From Colocasia esculenta (lineage: Eukaryota; Streptophyta; Magnoliopsida; Alismatales; Araceae), in assembly GCA_014218235.1 (NCBI GenBank), contig CM024753.1, positions 174,692,348 through 174,756,347 of the forward strand: 64,000 nucleotides of DNA, given 5' to 3'. A program made the translations under genes and the position numbers. Shown one piece after another: positions 21,225 through 33,410 of the stretch. The notes beneath the pieces were generated by a model, which was not told the origin of the DNA, ran no database searches, and was given only the letters and a program-made list of their open reading frames with translations. Numbering within the stretch: position 1 is the first letter of the stretch; each line of letters begins with the position of its first letter.

Positions 21225-21400
21225 TTAATATTTAAAAAAATTAAATTAATTAGGAGTCTTTATCAGATGCTTGACTTATTTTCTAATCTCTGACAAAGTT
21301 ATAACTCATTACAATAAGTGTTATCTCATGTTACAGTATATGTTAAATTTTATTACAGTAAAGACCTCTCTGTTACAGTCAGGAACTCCTAATTAATTTA
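21225..21400 (+). mobile_element. Possible small MITE
   Basis: Inverted ends ttaaattaattaggag (near 21240) and ctcctaattaatttac (near 21386) enclose about 150 bp. The arms are AT-rich and I see no clear target duplication. Confidence 0.45.
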
Positions 21401-22122
21401 CCTTTTTAAAAAATTTGCTTCAACAATCACCGAATTGCCACGTAAGTAGTTTGGTGACCAGGAGGCAGGGGGTGGGGGCCATGGTTAGTGTCTACATTGT
21501 CAACACAAACTACGTTCGCCACGCAGACAAACATGTCTACATTGCCAAGGCAAACTTGTAGCAGTTAAAAAAAAAAAAAAAGCCTACCCGCCTCCCCCCC
21601 TCTACGTTGTGGTATAAGTCAAACATTAGTTATAGTAAGGTTAGTTAGAGTAAGGTTCAAAGTTAAAGTAAGATTTAAAAAATATATTTAAATTATTACT
21701 CAAATTGATTAAGTATTGAAAAAACTATCATTTATTCAAACAGTAGTCATAATAAATAATATACAATTTGGTCTCCAACACATTCATCATCATTCTCATC
21801 CCTATCATCTTCTTCAACTTCATTATTTTTTTTCATTCTGATCGGTCATCTCTACCTCCCAACACATAATAAAATTTAATCTACATATACATATTATAAG
21901 AATATAGCACTTGTAACAAAAAAAATTTATGTCTCATACCATGAGTAACTTCCACTACAAATTGGAAATAAATGATGAGTGAATGGTACAGAATGATATT
22001 GTGAAGATCCAACTATGTACTCTTCAATATTTTCACATAGTGTAGGCCTTCAAACATCGGCAATATAAGTCTCTTAATAAAAATTTACAAACTTCACTAT
22101 TTCATAAAAACACAATGACAAC
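21401..22122. other. AT-rich sequence without a recognisable gene
   Basis: No long ORF on either strand. A mononucleotide A run lies at 21568-21581. It may be the decayed downstream part of the Mutator element whose transposase N-terminus follows, but no motif supports that. Confidence 0.4.
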
Positions 22123-22560
22123 TTACCATGTATGGTAGTCATATGTCACACCAATATCTTCATCTCTTCTTTCATTATCCGTAGGTGAAAAGAAACTTGA
22201 GGATGGCACATCATCATTAAGCATACATGTGAATATTCTCATTAGTTGCACATCTTCTTTCTCCAATAAAAACTCAATACCATGATTATGAGAAGGGTAA
22301 AAATCAAGCATGATGGCAATGGTCTCATCGTCCCAACATATTCTCCCAGACAAGTCGAAAACATACAAGTTAAAATAATCTTTGTACAGCTTGGATCATA
22401 TGTTGTTAATGCATATAACTTCGTCAACAACTCCATAAATGACATCTTTATTTACCCACAATGGACGCATAATACCTCTTTCATATTGCAGTGTATAATA
22501 ACCTTGTTTGTGAAGTATTCCATTATAGAAGCTCATTAAAGGAACCACTGTACTACCCAT
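22123..22560 (-). pseudogene. N-terminal relic of a MURA (Mutator-like) transposase
   Basis: Read on the minus strand across three frames: MSFYNGILHKQGYY, YERGIMRPLWVNKDV, then FMELLTKLYALTTYDPSCTK, then DDETIAIMLDFYPSHNHGIE and FLLEKEDV. The order (short beta segment, WV-N-D, helix, D-P-S--T-I-LT, DDE--IMLD) matches the ubiquitin-like N-terminal region of plant MULE transposases. Frameshifts break it twice. The MULE catalytic domain is absent, so it cannot transpose. Confidence 0.55.
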
Positions 22561-22977
22561 AACCTAAAATTGCTCTATCAAAAACACATAAATGAAAAAA
22601 GATATCATTTTATGTTAACATCAATCATACATTCATTCGTGCAACTAAAAATTATTAAAAAAATATTCATTGGGTGTGGAGCAACATTGGGTGTTAGGTG
22701 GGTGGGTGGGGAGCAGCACCGAGATGATTGTGGAGAGATGAGGGTGGGGGGGGGGGAAGGGGGAGCTGCGCCGAGGGTGAGAGGGAGGGGGGAACAGTGT
22801 CAGGTGGGGTGTTAGGGGGGGGGGAGGGGGGGGAAGCATGGGTGGTGGGCAGTGGGGGAGCAATGCCAAGGGGGAGGGTAAGGGGGGAGCAACGTCAGGT
22901 GGGGTTGATGGGGGTGAGCAACGCAGGTGGGGGAGATGAGGGAGCATTGCCGGGTGGGAGGGGAAGGGCGGGGGGCT
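22561..22977 (+). repeat. G-rich low-complexity tract
   Basis: From about 22670 the plus strand is dominated by ggggg and gtgggg runs with imperfect tandem units around ggggagcaatgccaggtggg. It abuts the end of LTR-A at 22978. ORFs here are compositional. Confidence 0.7.
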
Positions 22978-24991
22978 TGTTGCCCAAGCTGTAGAGATCT
23001 AGAGGGGTGAATAGGTTTTAATCATGATATTTATAAATATTTGTCGATTTAACAAAGTATAAACACTATCTAACCAAATAGTAAGAAACACAAATAAACT
23101 CTTTGTTAGTTGGCAAGAGATTAAATGATGACCTAAGGATGCGACCAATCATGCAAGATAGAATGTAGGCACACATGCGCACGAGGCACCAAGACTTATC
23201 CTAGTTCAATGTTGATCTACTCAACACCTACGTCCAATCCTCAAAGGCAAACACGTTGAGATTCCCACTAGTCGTGCTATCAACCACAACCAAGATTACA
23301 ACTCGTGAATACATACCTCTATCCAGTCCAACCTCCTGAGTACCTCAAGCCCTCAGCTTTTTCCACATGTGGAATCTACCTGTCTGAACCATAGGCCTTC
23401 ACCTATGAGGTGGAACAACCACATCTGACCGAATCAGTTCTTCTTCTTCTAACAAAGGAGGAACACCACCAGATACAGACCTCTGGCTGATCACCACACA
23501 TGATGCTGCACAGACAGGTCTTCACCCCAAGGGTGGAAAATACACCTGAACAATAGGTATTCTCCTTTCAAGGAGGAACACTACCAGATACAGACCTCTG
23601 GCCAATCACCTCTATTTCTAGAGAGAAGATGTGCCAGAGAAAGAATATCTACGAAGCTAGATAGATAAGGTAGTAAGTACAAATTTATCCCAACAAATAG
23701 AAAAGATCAGCGACAGGAAGCTCGTTGTAGTTGGGCCTTCAGTGCTCAGCAAGTGAATGATCTTGAGCTTTGAGGGCTTGGCTGAGAGCTAAACTCTTTT
23801 CCTCGTAGTTGTCTTCTTCAGTAAGCTTTTCATGTTGAGCAGGAAGAAGATTGGAACGGAAGCTTCTCTGGAGGTTGGGATTTTTCTCTTTCACATAAGC
23901 ACTCAAATCGCACTTCAAAAACCTTTTTGTATTTTTAGTGTAGCTCTGATACATTCTCTCTGTAACAATTTCATATGGCTTTCTTTTATAGTCACCTTCT
24001 TTCATATATGTTGGGTTGATCATTGTCTCACAGCGATGTGTATGTTAGACACAATATTGACACGATCAACACTTTGTTCCATCCTTTCTTTTCAGTAAAA
24101 GATCTTCTTTTTCTTATATAGCTTGGTTGCATATCCTCGTACAGAAGGCTGGTGTGCAGTCCCAAGGTCATAAGTAGTTGTGCTTCCAGATACCTACAAA
24201 AAGTAGCTTATCTTGGCAGACAACAGCTAGCATGTCTGATGCACATTTCAAGACAAGTGTTATATATAAATAATCCATCAACTAATACACATTTGACACA
24301 CAAAAGACTTTTTTATATAGATTTGAACATTGAGCCCTTATGTAAGTAGATTTGCTATAGTGAAATAGAGATATCATAAAGTCTTCACCGTACTTTTACC
24401 AATAAAATAAATCTTCCTTTTGAAAAGTTCTGAGATGAGAGTAATAAAATATTCTTTTAGCACACATTACTTCTTTTATAATAGTCATAAAGTAACACTG
24501 GGTACATGCATGACATTTATCAAATTAAATATTTCTCATCCAAATATTTGATACATAAAAGACATTTTGAGTACCATGTCATTGAATGGACTAAATATGT
24601 CAAGATAGTAGGTTGTAAGATGTGTGCTACAAAATAACTGATTATTATATTCATTTATGTGTTCAGCATGAAATAATCGATTATTTGATGAAGTGAAAGA
24701 AGAATAATCGATTAATTTAGATAACTGATTATTTATGGAGAGGATAATATAGATAACTGATTAATTTGAGTTCGAAAAATAGACAACTAGAACTCCAGCA
24801 ATTTGAATAATGATTCATCTGATAATGGGAAAGATAATTCATTCGCAATCAGAACGACATTTGTTTAGTAATTAAAATGCTAACTGATAGAAGTTATATC
24901 AATAATAAATGTATTCATGAGTTTAAGTTATTACATTCATGAGTTTTAGTTATCACTAAAATATATGGATAAATATAGGAGTGGTTCAACA
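22978..24991 (-). mobile_element. LTR of copia-A (2,014 bp)
   Basis: On the minus strand it begins TGTTGAACCAC, directly after a polypurine tract (AAAAAAGAGGAGAT, 24992-25007), and ends GGGCAACA. The ends TGTTG...CAACA match each other, and the final part (CACCCCTCTAGATCTC ... TTGGGCAACA) resembles the end of the copia-B LTR. Since the polypurine tract lies beside it, this is the 3' LTR of a minus-strand element. The interior holds a repeated gacctctggc motif and several aatcgattatt motifs. Confidence 0.75.
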
Positions 24992-25919
24992 ATCTCCTCT
25001 TTTTTGGTGATGACAAAACTCATGAAAAATTTCTAAAATAATGTGTTCAATCATACTAAAAAAATTAAATAGTCTAACATTTTTCTCCCCCTTTTTGTTA
25101 TATACCAAAAAGGAAACCTCTTATCACTTTTGTTCGTTCAAAAGCTTTCAGTCTGTATAGATTCTCTTACCATTGTTACCTGTCAGGTTGCGAATGAGTG
25201 TTTCAATGATCCTCATAGAAGTATCATCTCCCCTTTTGAATCGTGATTTTTGAATGGTTGTTTCCCTCTGTCTGCTTCCCCTGTACTAGCTTTACAAGAA
25301 ACTTATTAGTAGTATTGTGAATCATATAAGAATTACAATTTTTTTATTAATTTGAGACTACTCTGTGTTAAAGATGAAGACTGTGTCGACAAGATCTTCC
25401 CTGAGCTCCCCCTCAAATGATGAGTGGTGACTTCATCTTCTTCTTCACTGTTAGATACTCTCTTGACATTCGAAGTTCGCAATCTTGCTCTCAATATGTT
25501 TAGTCTTGCTCTAGTTTATATGGATCCTTTTTTGTGTAGCTAGTTGTGAAGTCCGAGAGAATAATTGAGAAAGTTCAATAGTCTAAAATTTTATTCCATC
25601 ATACTAATCACAAACTTCCCTAAGTGGATTACTAAAGATGTTCTCCATGGATGATTTTGATAAATCTCAACTCCTTTGGTAGATTCATGTGATGTGGAGA
25701 CTCAATCTATAGCTTTGCCATTGTTTGTTCTTCCTTATTGCTATGTTGCTCTACAGAATTATCATCATTCCTTAAATTACCTACACCATCATCTTCAACT
25801 TTCTCCCCAAAAAATGATTCCATTGCTCATTGGATCTTCCCTACCAAGTCATCATTACCATTGTTCAAAATAATGCATTTGCATCCAAATGACATCAAGT
25901 GATTGTGGTTAGGCTTCTT
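24992..25919 (-). pseudogene. Copia-A internal remnant next to its 3' LTR
   Basis: Reading minus from 25919: KKPNHNHLMSFGCKCIILNN fits the end of a copia integrase core, and LPKELRFIKIIHGEH fits the segment before reverse transcriptase. Then it becomes non-coding and ends at the polypurine tract. Reverse transcriptase and RNase H are missing, so copia-A lost its central region. The other half of copia-A is at 39632-40234; copia-B separates them. Confidence 0.6.
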
Positions 25920-26319
25920 GTTCTTGATGATCAGTCTGTCCCCATGTAATTTTAAGTAATTACATATATATATATATATTGATGATTAACAAAACCAAAC
26001 AAGAGTTTATCAATTATATCTAATGAATATTTCATAAGTCTTAAGTACAGGAAAAATACTAAGGTCAAACAAGTCAATAAAGGTATGCATTACTTCTCTG
26101 AAGCTTTAATCTTTTCAACATGATATTTCTCTAAATCCATATCGACTTCTATTGAAGGCCATAACGATTTCTTTATAAGCATATCGATTTCAATAGAATT
26201 ATCATAACGATTTCCTTTCTGGCTGAAAAGTCATGTTGTTTCAATCAAATTGATGTCGTAAGGATTCTATAAGTAATCGCAACGATTTCCTTATAAGACT
26301 GAAAAGTCATGTTGTTTCA

Positions 26320-26940
26320 CAAGTCGATGTCACAACGACTCTATAAGTTACCGTAACGATTTCTTTAGAGCCCGTAACGACTTGCCTATCACAACGACTC
26401 TATAAGTTACCGTAACGATTTCTTTAGAGCCCGTAACGACTTGCTCGTCACAACGATTCTATAAGTTACCGTAACGATTTCTTTAGAGCCCATAACGACT
26501 TGCTCGTCACAACGATTCTATAAGTTACCGTAACGATTTCTTTAGAGCCCGTAACGACTTGCTCGTCACAACGATTCTATAAGTCACCGTAACGATTTCT
26601 TTAGAGCTCGTAACGACTTGCCTGTCATAACGACTCTATAAGTTATCGCAACGATTTCTTTGGAAAGCGCAACAACTTGCCTGTCATAACGACTCTATAA
26701 GTTATCGCAACGATTTCTTTAGAAAGCGCAACGACTTGCTTGTTGTAACGATTTCATAAGTTACTGTAACGATTTCTTTAGAACTCGCAACGACTTGCTT
26801 GTTGTAACGATTTCATAAGTCACCATAACGATTTCTTTAAGCGCTAACAACGATTTACTTTGCGCAACAATTTCTTTAGAGCTCATAACGACTTGATAAA
26901 GTGTTCATAACGATTTGCTCTCTATAATGACTTGTTAGTA
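26320..26940 (+). repeat. Tandem array of about 59-bp units in copia-B 5' LTR
   Basis: The unit is about cacaacgattctataagtta plus ccgtaacgatttctttagag plus cccgtaacgacttgctcgt. Around ten copies occur, with aacgatt/aacgact recurring about every 20 bases inside each unit. The same array is in the 3' LTR at 37755-38390, and a relative is at 60600-61270. Confidence 0.9.
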
Positions 26941-27699
26941 TTCATAACGACTTCATAAATCATATAGCCATCAATTTCATATCTTGATATCTTATTCATC
27001 TTAAAAGCGTTGACTAGTCAAAGTCCACGTAGACATCTCTCTGACGCTTTTGCATTTATGAGATCTGAACGTATCTCTGCATGCATGCAGACCATATCAT
27101 CCTTTATCGTGCCTACTCTGATTACGTCTTTTAGACTTAAGCTATTTTGCATTACTATTTTCATGTCTATTGCTACTGACGTTGACTGACATCAGAGACA
27201 GCTTAGCTGTCTGCTATTTGAGATTGACATTTGTGCAGACCTCTGAACTAGCTTCATGGTACAACGTTAAACAAAATAGAAGCCAACGGATATTTCTGAA
27301 GATCTCATCTCTTTGCGTGCTCAAGTGATCAAAAGACTGTTGACTGGAAGCTTCCAAGACTCCAGATGTCATTCAGTCTAACGACTACTCAAAAGAGAGA
27401 CAACAGACACTTCAACGTCAAGATTTCAAATTGAAGATATAAATTCAAGTCAGAAGAACAGAAGAAAGATAGAGATCACGCATTCAAGCATTCAAATTCT
27501 TCTGAAGAAGTCCAGAGCCAAGAACTTCATTCCACTTAGCTTTTGCTCTTTTACTCTCCACTAGTTTGTGAAAATCTTGAGAGAGCCTGTGTAGTTCTGA
27601 GAGTGTGCTTAGCTTAAATCTCTTCCTCTCAGTTCTAGTTGCTTCAGATCCTTGCTTGTCAAAAGCTTGATCTAGGGGCTTGAATTTCATTCATTCTCT

Positions 27700-27880
27700 T
27701 TGTGTTGTTCCCTTCGGTTGTGAAGGAAGACCTGGTGGTATCCAGGGTGTTGTTCCCTTCGGTTGTGAAGGAAGACCTGGTGTGGTATCCAGGGTGTTGT
27801 TCCCTTCGGTTGTGAAGGAAGACCTGGTGTGGTATCCAGGGTGTTGTTCCCTTCGGGTGTGAAGGAAGACCAGCTGAGCT
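27700..27880 (+). repeat. Tandem repeat, four copies (5' LTR of copia-B)
   Basis: The unit is about 50 bp: tgttgttcccttcggttgtg followed by aaggaagacctggtgtggta and tccaggg. Four copies here against five in the 3' LTR (39122-39345). Confidence 0.92.
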
Positions 27881-28157
27881 GGGTGTTGTAGCGTCCTTAG
27901 GGGGACTGTACCCTAGTTAGTGAAATCCTGAGTTGTTGCTCAGGGACTGGACGTAGGACTCCTAAGGAAAGGAGGTCCGAACCAGGATAATCCTTGTGTT
28001 GTGTGATTGTCTTCTTTGTGTGTTTGATATTTAAACTAACAGTCACTAACCTACTTCGAAGAACGTTTGTGTGAATGTTTTTAGTTACAGGTATCTTCTA
28101 GATTAATTTTTAAAGACCCATTCACCCCCCCTCTGGGCTCGTCAACTGGGCAACAAG

Positions 28158-28169
28158 TGGTATCAGAGC
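28158..28169 (+). promoter_or_regulatory. Primer-binding site of copia-B
   Basis: tggtatcagagc begins two bases after the LTR end and is complementary to the 3' end of plant initiator tRNA-Met, the usual primer for copia reverse transcription. Confidence 0.92.
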
Positions 28170-28218
28170 GAGTCTCTTCGACAAAGAAAGGATCCAACGA
28201 TCTGAAGAGTAAAGATCC

Positions 28219-29223
28219 ATGGCAGCCCAAGGTAACTTTGAAGGTCAGTCTGTCAACCGACCCCCTCTCTTCGATGGTGAAGATTATCCTTACTGGAAGA
28301 CCAGAATGGAATACTTTCTACAAGGGCACGACTATCAAATTTGGTCCATAGTAGAAGAAGGTGATCTGTTAGTCACAAATGAGAAAGCTCAATGGACAGA
28401 TGATGACAGAAGGAAGATTTCCTTGAATTGCAAAGCAAAGAGCATCTTATGCTGTGCTCTAAGTAAGAAGGAGTTCAACAGAGTCTCAGCCTGCAAATCC
28501 TCAATGGAAATGTGGGAAAAGCTCAGGATTACTTATGAAGGCACAGACAAAGTAAAGGAAACAAGAATCGACATTCTTGTCACTCAATATGAAAGATTTC
28601 AGATGCAGTCAAGTGAGTCCATAACTCAAATGTTCAGCCGGTTCACTGACATCACAAATGGACTAGCTAGTCTGGGGAAAACCTATGAGATGGGAGACAT
28701 GGTGAGGAAGATACTTAGATCCTTACCGTCCTCATGGACCCCAAAGGTCACAGCAATAGAAGAAGCTAATGACCTGAAGAGAATGTCTGTAGAAAAGCTC
28801 ATTGGGTCCCTCATGGCCCATGAGATCAACATGGAAAGGCTAGGAGAGTCCTCTAGCAGAAAGAAGCACTCCAACGCCTTAAAAGCTGAAGAAGATTCAC
28901 CAGATGCAAGTTCAGCTGAAAGTGAAAGTGATGCAGACAGCGAGAATGAGGAAGCTATGCTATCTAGAAAATTACAGCGAATTTTGGCTAAGAAGAAGAA
29001 ATTCCAATCTGGTAGAAGGCACTTCAAAAGGAACAAGGAATTCAAGAAGCCAGATGGAAAAGAAATAAAGAAAGGAGAACCCATCTGCTATGAATGTAAG
29101 AAGCCAGGACACATTAAAACTGAGTGTCCAAAGTTAAAGAAGCCGGAGTTCAGGAAGAAGGACAGTTCCAAGAAGTTCAGAAAGTACAAGAAGAAGGCGA
29201 TGGCAGCAGCATGGGAAAAATAG
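28219..29223 (+). CDS. gag: Gag of copia-B
   Basis: 334 residues from ATG 28219, the first ATG after the primer-binding site. An N-terminal capsid-like region (PPLFDGEDYPYWKTRMEYF) is the usual opening of copia gag (UBN2-type). Near the C-terminus ICYECKKPGHIKTECP is a CCHC zinc knuckle that binds element RNA. It is followed by Lys-rich sequence. The frame ends at TAG 29221-29223, just after an A run; an acidic Ser/Asp-rich continuation is open in the next frame, so a small indel in the A run probably ended a longer gag-pol frame. Confidence 0.92.
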   Translation: MAAQGNFEGQSVNRPPLFDGEDYPYWKTRMEYFLQGHDYQIWSIVEEGDLLVTNEKAQWTDDDRRKISLNCKAKSILCCALSKKEFNRVSACKSSMEMWEKLRITYEGTDKVKETRIDILVTQYERFQMQSSESITQMFSRFTDITNGLASLGKTYEMGDMVRKILRSLPSSWTPKVTAIEEANDLKRMSVEKLIGSLMAHEINMERLGESSSRKKHSNALKAEEDSPDASSAESESDADSENEEAMLSRKLQRILAKKKKFQSGRRHFKRNKEFKKPDGKEIKKGEPICYECKKPGHIKTECPKLKKPEFRKKDSSKKFRKYKKKAMAAAWEK

Positions 29224-29976
29224 CGACTCAGACAGTGAGTCAAGTTCCTGCAGTGATGAAGAAAAGGCCAACTTGGCCTTCATGGCAAATACTGAAGATA
29301 AGGTAACTTCTGACTCCTCTTTTGATTCATGCAATGATTCAGATAGTTTAGAAGAGGCTTTCAACGAACTATATGAAAAATATAAAGAAGTAACCAAATT
29401 ATTAAAAGTAAGCAAGAAAAACATAGTCTGTATAGAAAATACAAACTCAGATCTAAAATCAGAAAATGAACAATTAGAAAGTCAAATAACTGAACTTAAA
29501 AGAAGAAATGAACTGTTATGTGAAGACCTAAAAGCTAAGAATGAACAAATAACTAAATTAGAGAAACAAGTAAGTTCAGATGAACTGAAAACTGAAATCA
29601 AAACACTAACAGAAGAAAATATACAGTTATCTAGCACATTAGAAAAATTCACTAATGGTAAAAACTCCCTCATATTAAAAGGTGCTAGAAGATCAGGTAA
29701 AAGAAAAATGGATTAGGATATACACCCCCAGATAATGAAGAAACCATAATTTATCCTAAAACATATCCAACACCAAAATTTGTACCTGAACAAGATACAC
29801 ATACAAAGCTGATTTCAAATATATAGAAAAGTAACCAAATTATCCTGCTGTAGTCACTGCAACAAGTTAGGACATATCATAACGACATGCCCAACAAGAC
29901 ATAAGAAATGGATAATAAAAGGCAAAATAAATGATACTAACCCATCAGGACCCAAAAGAATTTGGGTACCTAAAAC
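29224..29976 (+). pseudogene. Broken gag-protease linker of copia-B with coiled coil and second zinc knuckle
   Basis: An open piece (29273-29716) gives SDSSFDSCNDSDSLEEAFNE and then a Lys/Glu/Leu coiled coil. After a stop, another frame near 29845-29895 reads CSHCNKLGHIITTCP, a second CCHC knuckle. Several frame changes separate the pieces. Two zinc knuckles flanking a coiled coil is an uncommon gag layout. Confidence 0.75.
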
Positions 29977-31104
29977 TTGATGTTTTTATTTCAGGACATC
30001 TCTCGAGCATCCAAATGGTATTTGGATAGCGGGTGCTCAAGGCACATGTCAGGAAACCAGAAGTTATTCTCTCATCTCCAAGCTGAAGAAGGAACAGTCA
30101 CTTATGGAGATAATGGGAAAGGAACAGTGATAGGCAGTGGCTCTGTGAATAACAAAGGAAAAACAGTCATAGAAGATGTGTTATTAGTCAAGGGATTGAA
30201 GCACAATCTCATTAGCATCAGCCAGCTGTGTGACAGAGGCCATCAGATCAAGTTTCAAGAGTCGAAGTGCAGCATACTGAAGGATGGAGCAGTCATCTTT
30301 GAAGCTAATAGAGAAAAGAATTTGTATGTCCTCTATCTTGAAGAACTCAAGGTTCAGAATGTTTGTCTGGCAGCAAATAAAGATAAATCTACTGAATTAT
30401 GGCACAGACGACTAGGACACTGCAGCATAGATGGCATGAGAAAATTGCTGAAGAATAATCTTGTGGAAGGTCTACCTAAGGTTAGTACAAAATTGGATGG
30501 TGTATGTAAACCTTGTGCTAAGGGAAAGCACACCAAAGGCTCCTTCAAGTCAAAGACGGTGGTGACCACCTCAAAACCCTTAGAGCTCTTTCATATGGAG
30601 GAAAGAATTTTGGATTTGTCATAGTTGATGACTACTCAAGATTCACATGGGTATCATTCCTAGAGCATAAAGATGACACTTTGAAAACTTCGTCAGCTTC
30701 AGTAAGAAAGTTCAGAAAGATCAAAGTTCAGCATTGTGTCTATCCGATCAGATCATGGTGGTGAATTTCAGAATGAAAAGTTTGCTAGATTCTGTGATGA
30801 TCAGGGAATTGAGCATAATTTCTCAGCACCAAGAACACCACAGCAAAATGGTATCGCTGAAAGAAAGAATAGAACCCTATTAGATATGGCAAGAACTATG
30901 CTCTCAGAATATGATCTGCCAAGATACTTCTGGGCTGAAGCAGTCAACACAGCAAGCTACATTATCAACCGAGTAATGATCAGGCCAATCCTGAAGAAGA
31001 CTGCATATGAACTATTCAAAGGAAGAAGCCAAAGATCAGCCACTTCAGGACTTTTGGATGTCCTTGCTTCATTCACAACAATGGAAAAAGGACATTGGTA
31101 AGTT
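29977..31104 (+). pseudogene. pol: Protease and integrase region of copia-B
   Basis: WYLDSGCSRHMSGN is the aspartic protease active site (Asp-Ser-Gly). The integrase N-terminal zinc domain follows (LWHRRLGH and CKPCAKGKH). At about 30597 the frame jumps from LELFHM to GGKNFGF. The expected piece between them, which carries the first catalytic aspartate of the DDE core, is missing by about 35 bases. The second and third catalytic positions are present (RSDHGGEF, PQQNGIAERKNRT). Further frame changes occur near 30690 and 31020. This integrase cannot be made whole, and its active site is incomplete. Confidence 0.88.
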
Positions 31105-33016
31105 GGATGCCAAATCAGATGAAGGCATCTTTATGGGGTACACCTCTAAACCCAAAGGCTATAGAGTATTTAACAAACGTACTTTATTGATTGAACAGTC
31201 TGTACATATTATTTTTGATGAAACTAACCCTTCCTTGAGAAAGGAAGTAGATAGTGACAATGATGATGCAGATGAACTGTCCAAGAAACTAAAAGATACA
31301 TCAATTGAGGACAAGGATGATCCACCTCTGGAAGAATTGCAACAAGAAGAAGTTACTCATGAAAATCTTCCAAAGGAGTGGAGATACAAGAAAGATCACC
31401 CACTTGAGAATATTATTGGTGATCCATCCATAGGGGTAAGAACAAGAGGTAATGTTATTCCTTGTGATTACCTAGCTTTTGTTTCTCAAATAGAGCCTAG
31501 GACAGTCAATGAAGCTCTTTCTGATGAATCTTGGATAGTAGCCATGCAAGATGAATTAAATCAATTCAAGAGAAACCAAGTATGGTCACTTGTTCCTAGA
31601 CCATCAGACCATCCAGTCATTGGCACCAAATGGGTGTTCAGAAATAAACTGGATGAAACTGGTGCAATCTTAAGAAACAAGGCCAGATTGGTAGCTCAAG
31701 GCTATTCTCAAGAGGAAGGCATAGATTTCGATGAAACCTATGCACCTGTAGCTAGACTTGAGGCCATTAGAATATTACTTGCATATGCATCTGCTTTGAA
31801 TTTAACACTATTTCAAATGGATGTTAAATCCGCATTTTTAAATGGTTTTATAAAAGAGGAAGTTTATGTGGAACAACCCCCGGGTTTTGATGACACAGAA
31901 TTTCCTAATCATGTTTTCAAACTTCACAAGGCATTATATGGTTTAAAGCAAGCACCTAGAGCCTGGTATGAAAGGCTTAGTTCTTTTCTTTTAAACCATG
32001 GTTTCAGTAGAGGTCAAGTAGATAGTACTCTTTTCATAAAGTCAAAGGTCAAACACATTCTATTAGTCCAAATTTATGTAGATGATATTATCTTTGGGTC
32101 TACTGATGAATCCCTTTGCAAGTACTTTGAAAAGTTGATGCAGGGAGAATTTGAAATGAGCATGATGGGAGAACTTAATTATTTCCTTGGACTTCAAATC
32201 AAACAAGGAAAGGAAGGAACTCACATCTGTCAAGCAAAGTACACAAAAGAACTCTTGAAGAAATTTGGATTCGAAAATACCAAGCCACTGTCAACACCAA
32301 TGAGTACATCAACAAGAATGGACAGTGACAAAGATGGTAAGAAAGTAGATCAAAAGATCTACAGAGGTATGATAGGTTCACTCCTTTATTTAACAGCTAG
32401 TAGACCTGATATTTTATTTAGTGTATGCATGTGTGCTAGATATCAGGCAGATCCTAAAGAATCACATTTAATTTCTGTGAAAAGAATATTTAGATATTTA
32501 GCAAGATCTCATGACTTAGGTCTATGGTATCCAAAACATTGTGAAATTAACTTAGTAGGTTACTCTGATGCTGACTATGCTGGATGCAAATTAGATAGAA
32601 AAAGCACCAGTGGTGGTTGTCAATTTCTTGCAGGATGTTTAATATCTTGGTCTTCAAAGAAACAAAATTCAGTAGCACTATCTACTGCTGAAGCTGAGTA
32701 CGTAGCTGCTGGAAATTGCTGTACACAACTCTTATGGATAAAGCAACAACTTGAAGATTTCGGATTAAACATCAAATCCATCCCACTGCTGTGTGACAAC
32801 ACCAGTGCCATTAATCTCACCAAGAATCCAGTTCAGCACTCAAGGACCAAACATATTGAGGTTAGATATCATTTTATTCGTGATCATGTTGCAAATGGAA
32901 ATATTGAAATATCCTTTATTGATACAAATGGCCAATTAGCAGACATTTTCACAAAAGCCTTACCTGAAGAGAGATTCACATCTCTTAGAAGGGAATTAGG
33001 CATGTGCAATTTGTGA
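31105..33016 (+). CDS. pol: Reverse transcriptase and RNase H of copia-B
   Basis: An uninterrupted frame of about 640 residues, entered from the broken integrase (the open frame extends back to 31007). The end of the integrase region ([14 protein letters not shown]) leads into reverse transcriptase: [39 protein letters not shown], the catalytic [10 protein letters not shown] near 32075-32105, then RNase H with [18 protein letters not shown] and [10 protein letters not shown]. It ends [14 protein letters not shown]...GMCNL at TGA 33014-33016. It shows no stop over 1.9 kb although gag-integrase next door is broken, so the damage is uneven. Copy-DNA synthesis from the element's RNA is the family role. 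Confidence 0.93.
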
Positions 33017-33410
33017 TAAAAGTTTGCTTACAAATGGCACATTAAATTTCAGAATTAAGTAATTTTTCCCTCCATGGCGTTAAGCAAAAGAAATTCAAAT
33101 TATCCTTTATAACCGCTCTCTCATTGAAGTCGGTTTGAATAGTCAAACTCTTTTGTCTTCTTCTGCCGCCTTTTGGCGCCTCACTTTCCACATCGCATTA
33201 ATTTATTCATAAAATCAATGACAGAACGATTCATATCTCATCGTCTACCTTTTCCCCTTTTTCATCCTGTAGCATGAGCTGATGCCCTAACAACTCATAT
33301 CTCAACCCTCTGCAAATTTGAACCTTCCTCCTCCTTCCCGCAAAATTTCTTGAGGATTCCTTCTCTTCTCCTTCCGTTTCAACCCTCCAGAGACTTTCCC
33401 ACCTGAATCC
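33017..33410. other. Spacer between pol and the 3' ORF of copia-B
   Basis: About 390 bp of AT-rich then C/T-rich sequence with no ORF. A splice acceptor for a subgenomic mRNA of the 3' ORF could lie here (pyrimidine-rich stretches near 33320-33400), but I cannot pick one. Confidence 0.5.

Larger units (their letters stand above)
25925..28155 (+). repeat. 5' LTR of copia-B
   Basis: It starts tgatgatcagtctgtcccca and ends ctgggcaaca. TATAAATT at 27438-27445 is the likely promoter core. It contains two tandem arrays (26320-26940 and 27700-27880) and an (AT)n run near 25963. Confidence 0.92.

Noticed and set aside
22645..22994. ORFs in the G-rich tract, and the idea of a telomere-like repeat
   Set aside because: Gly- or Pro-rich translation of G runs; the unit is not the plant telomere repeat ttaggg/tttaggg type.
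26320..26940. Regularly spaced repeats that resemble a CRISPR array
   Set aside because: Spacers are also repeats, units drift gradually, there are no cas genes, and the array lies inside a plant LTR with a second copy in the other LTR. It is a tandem array.
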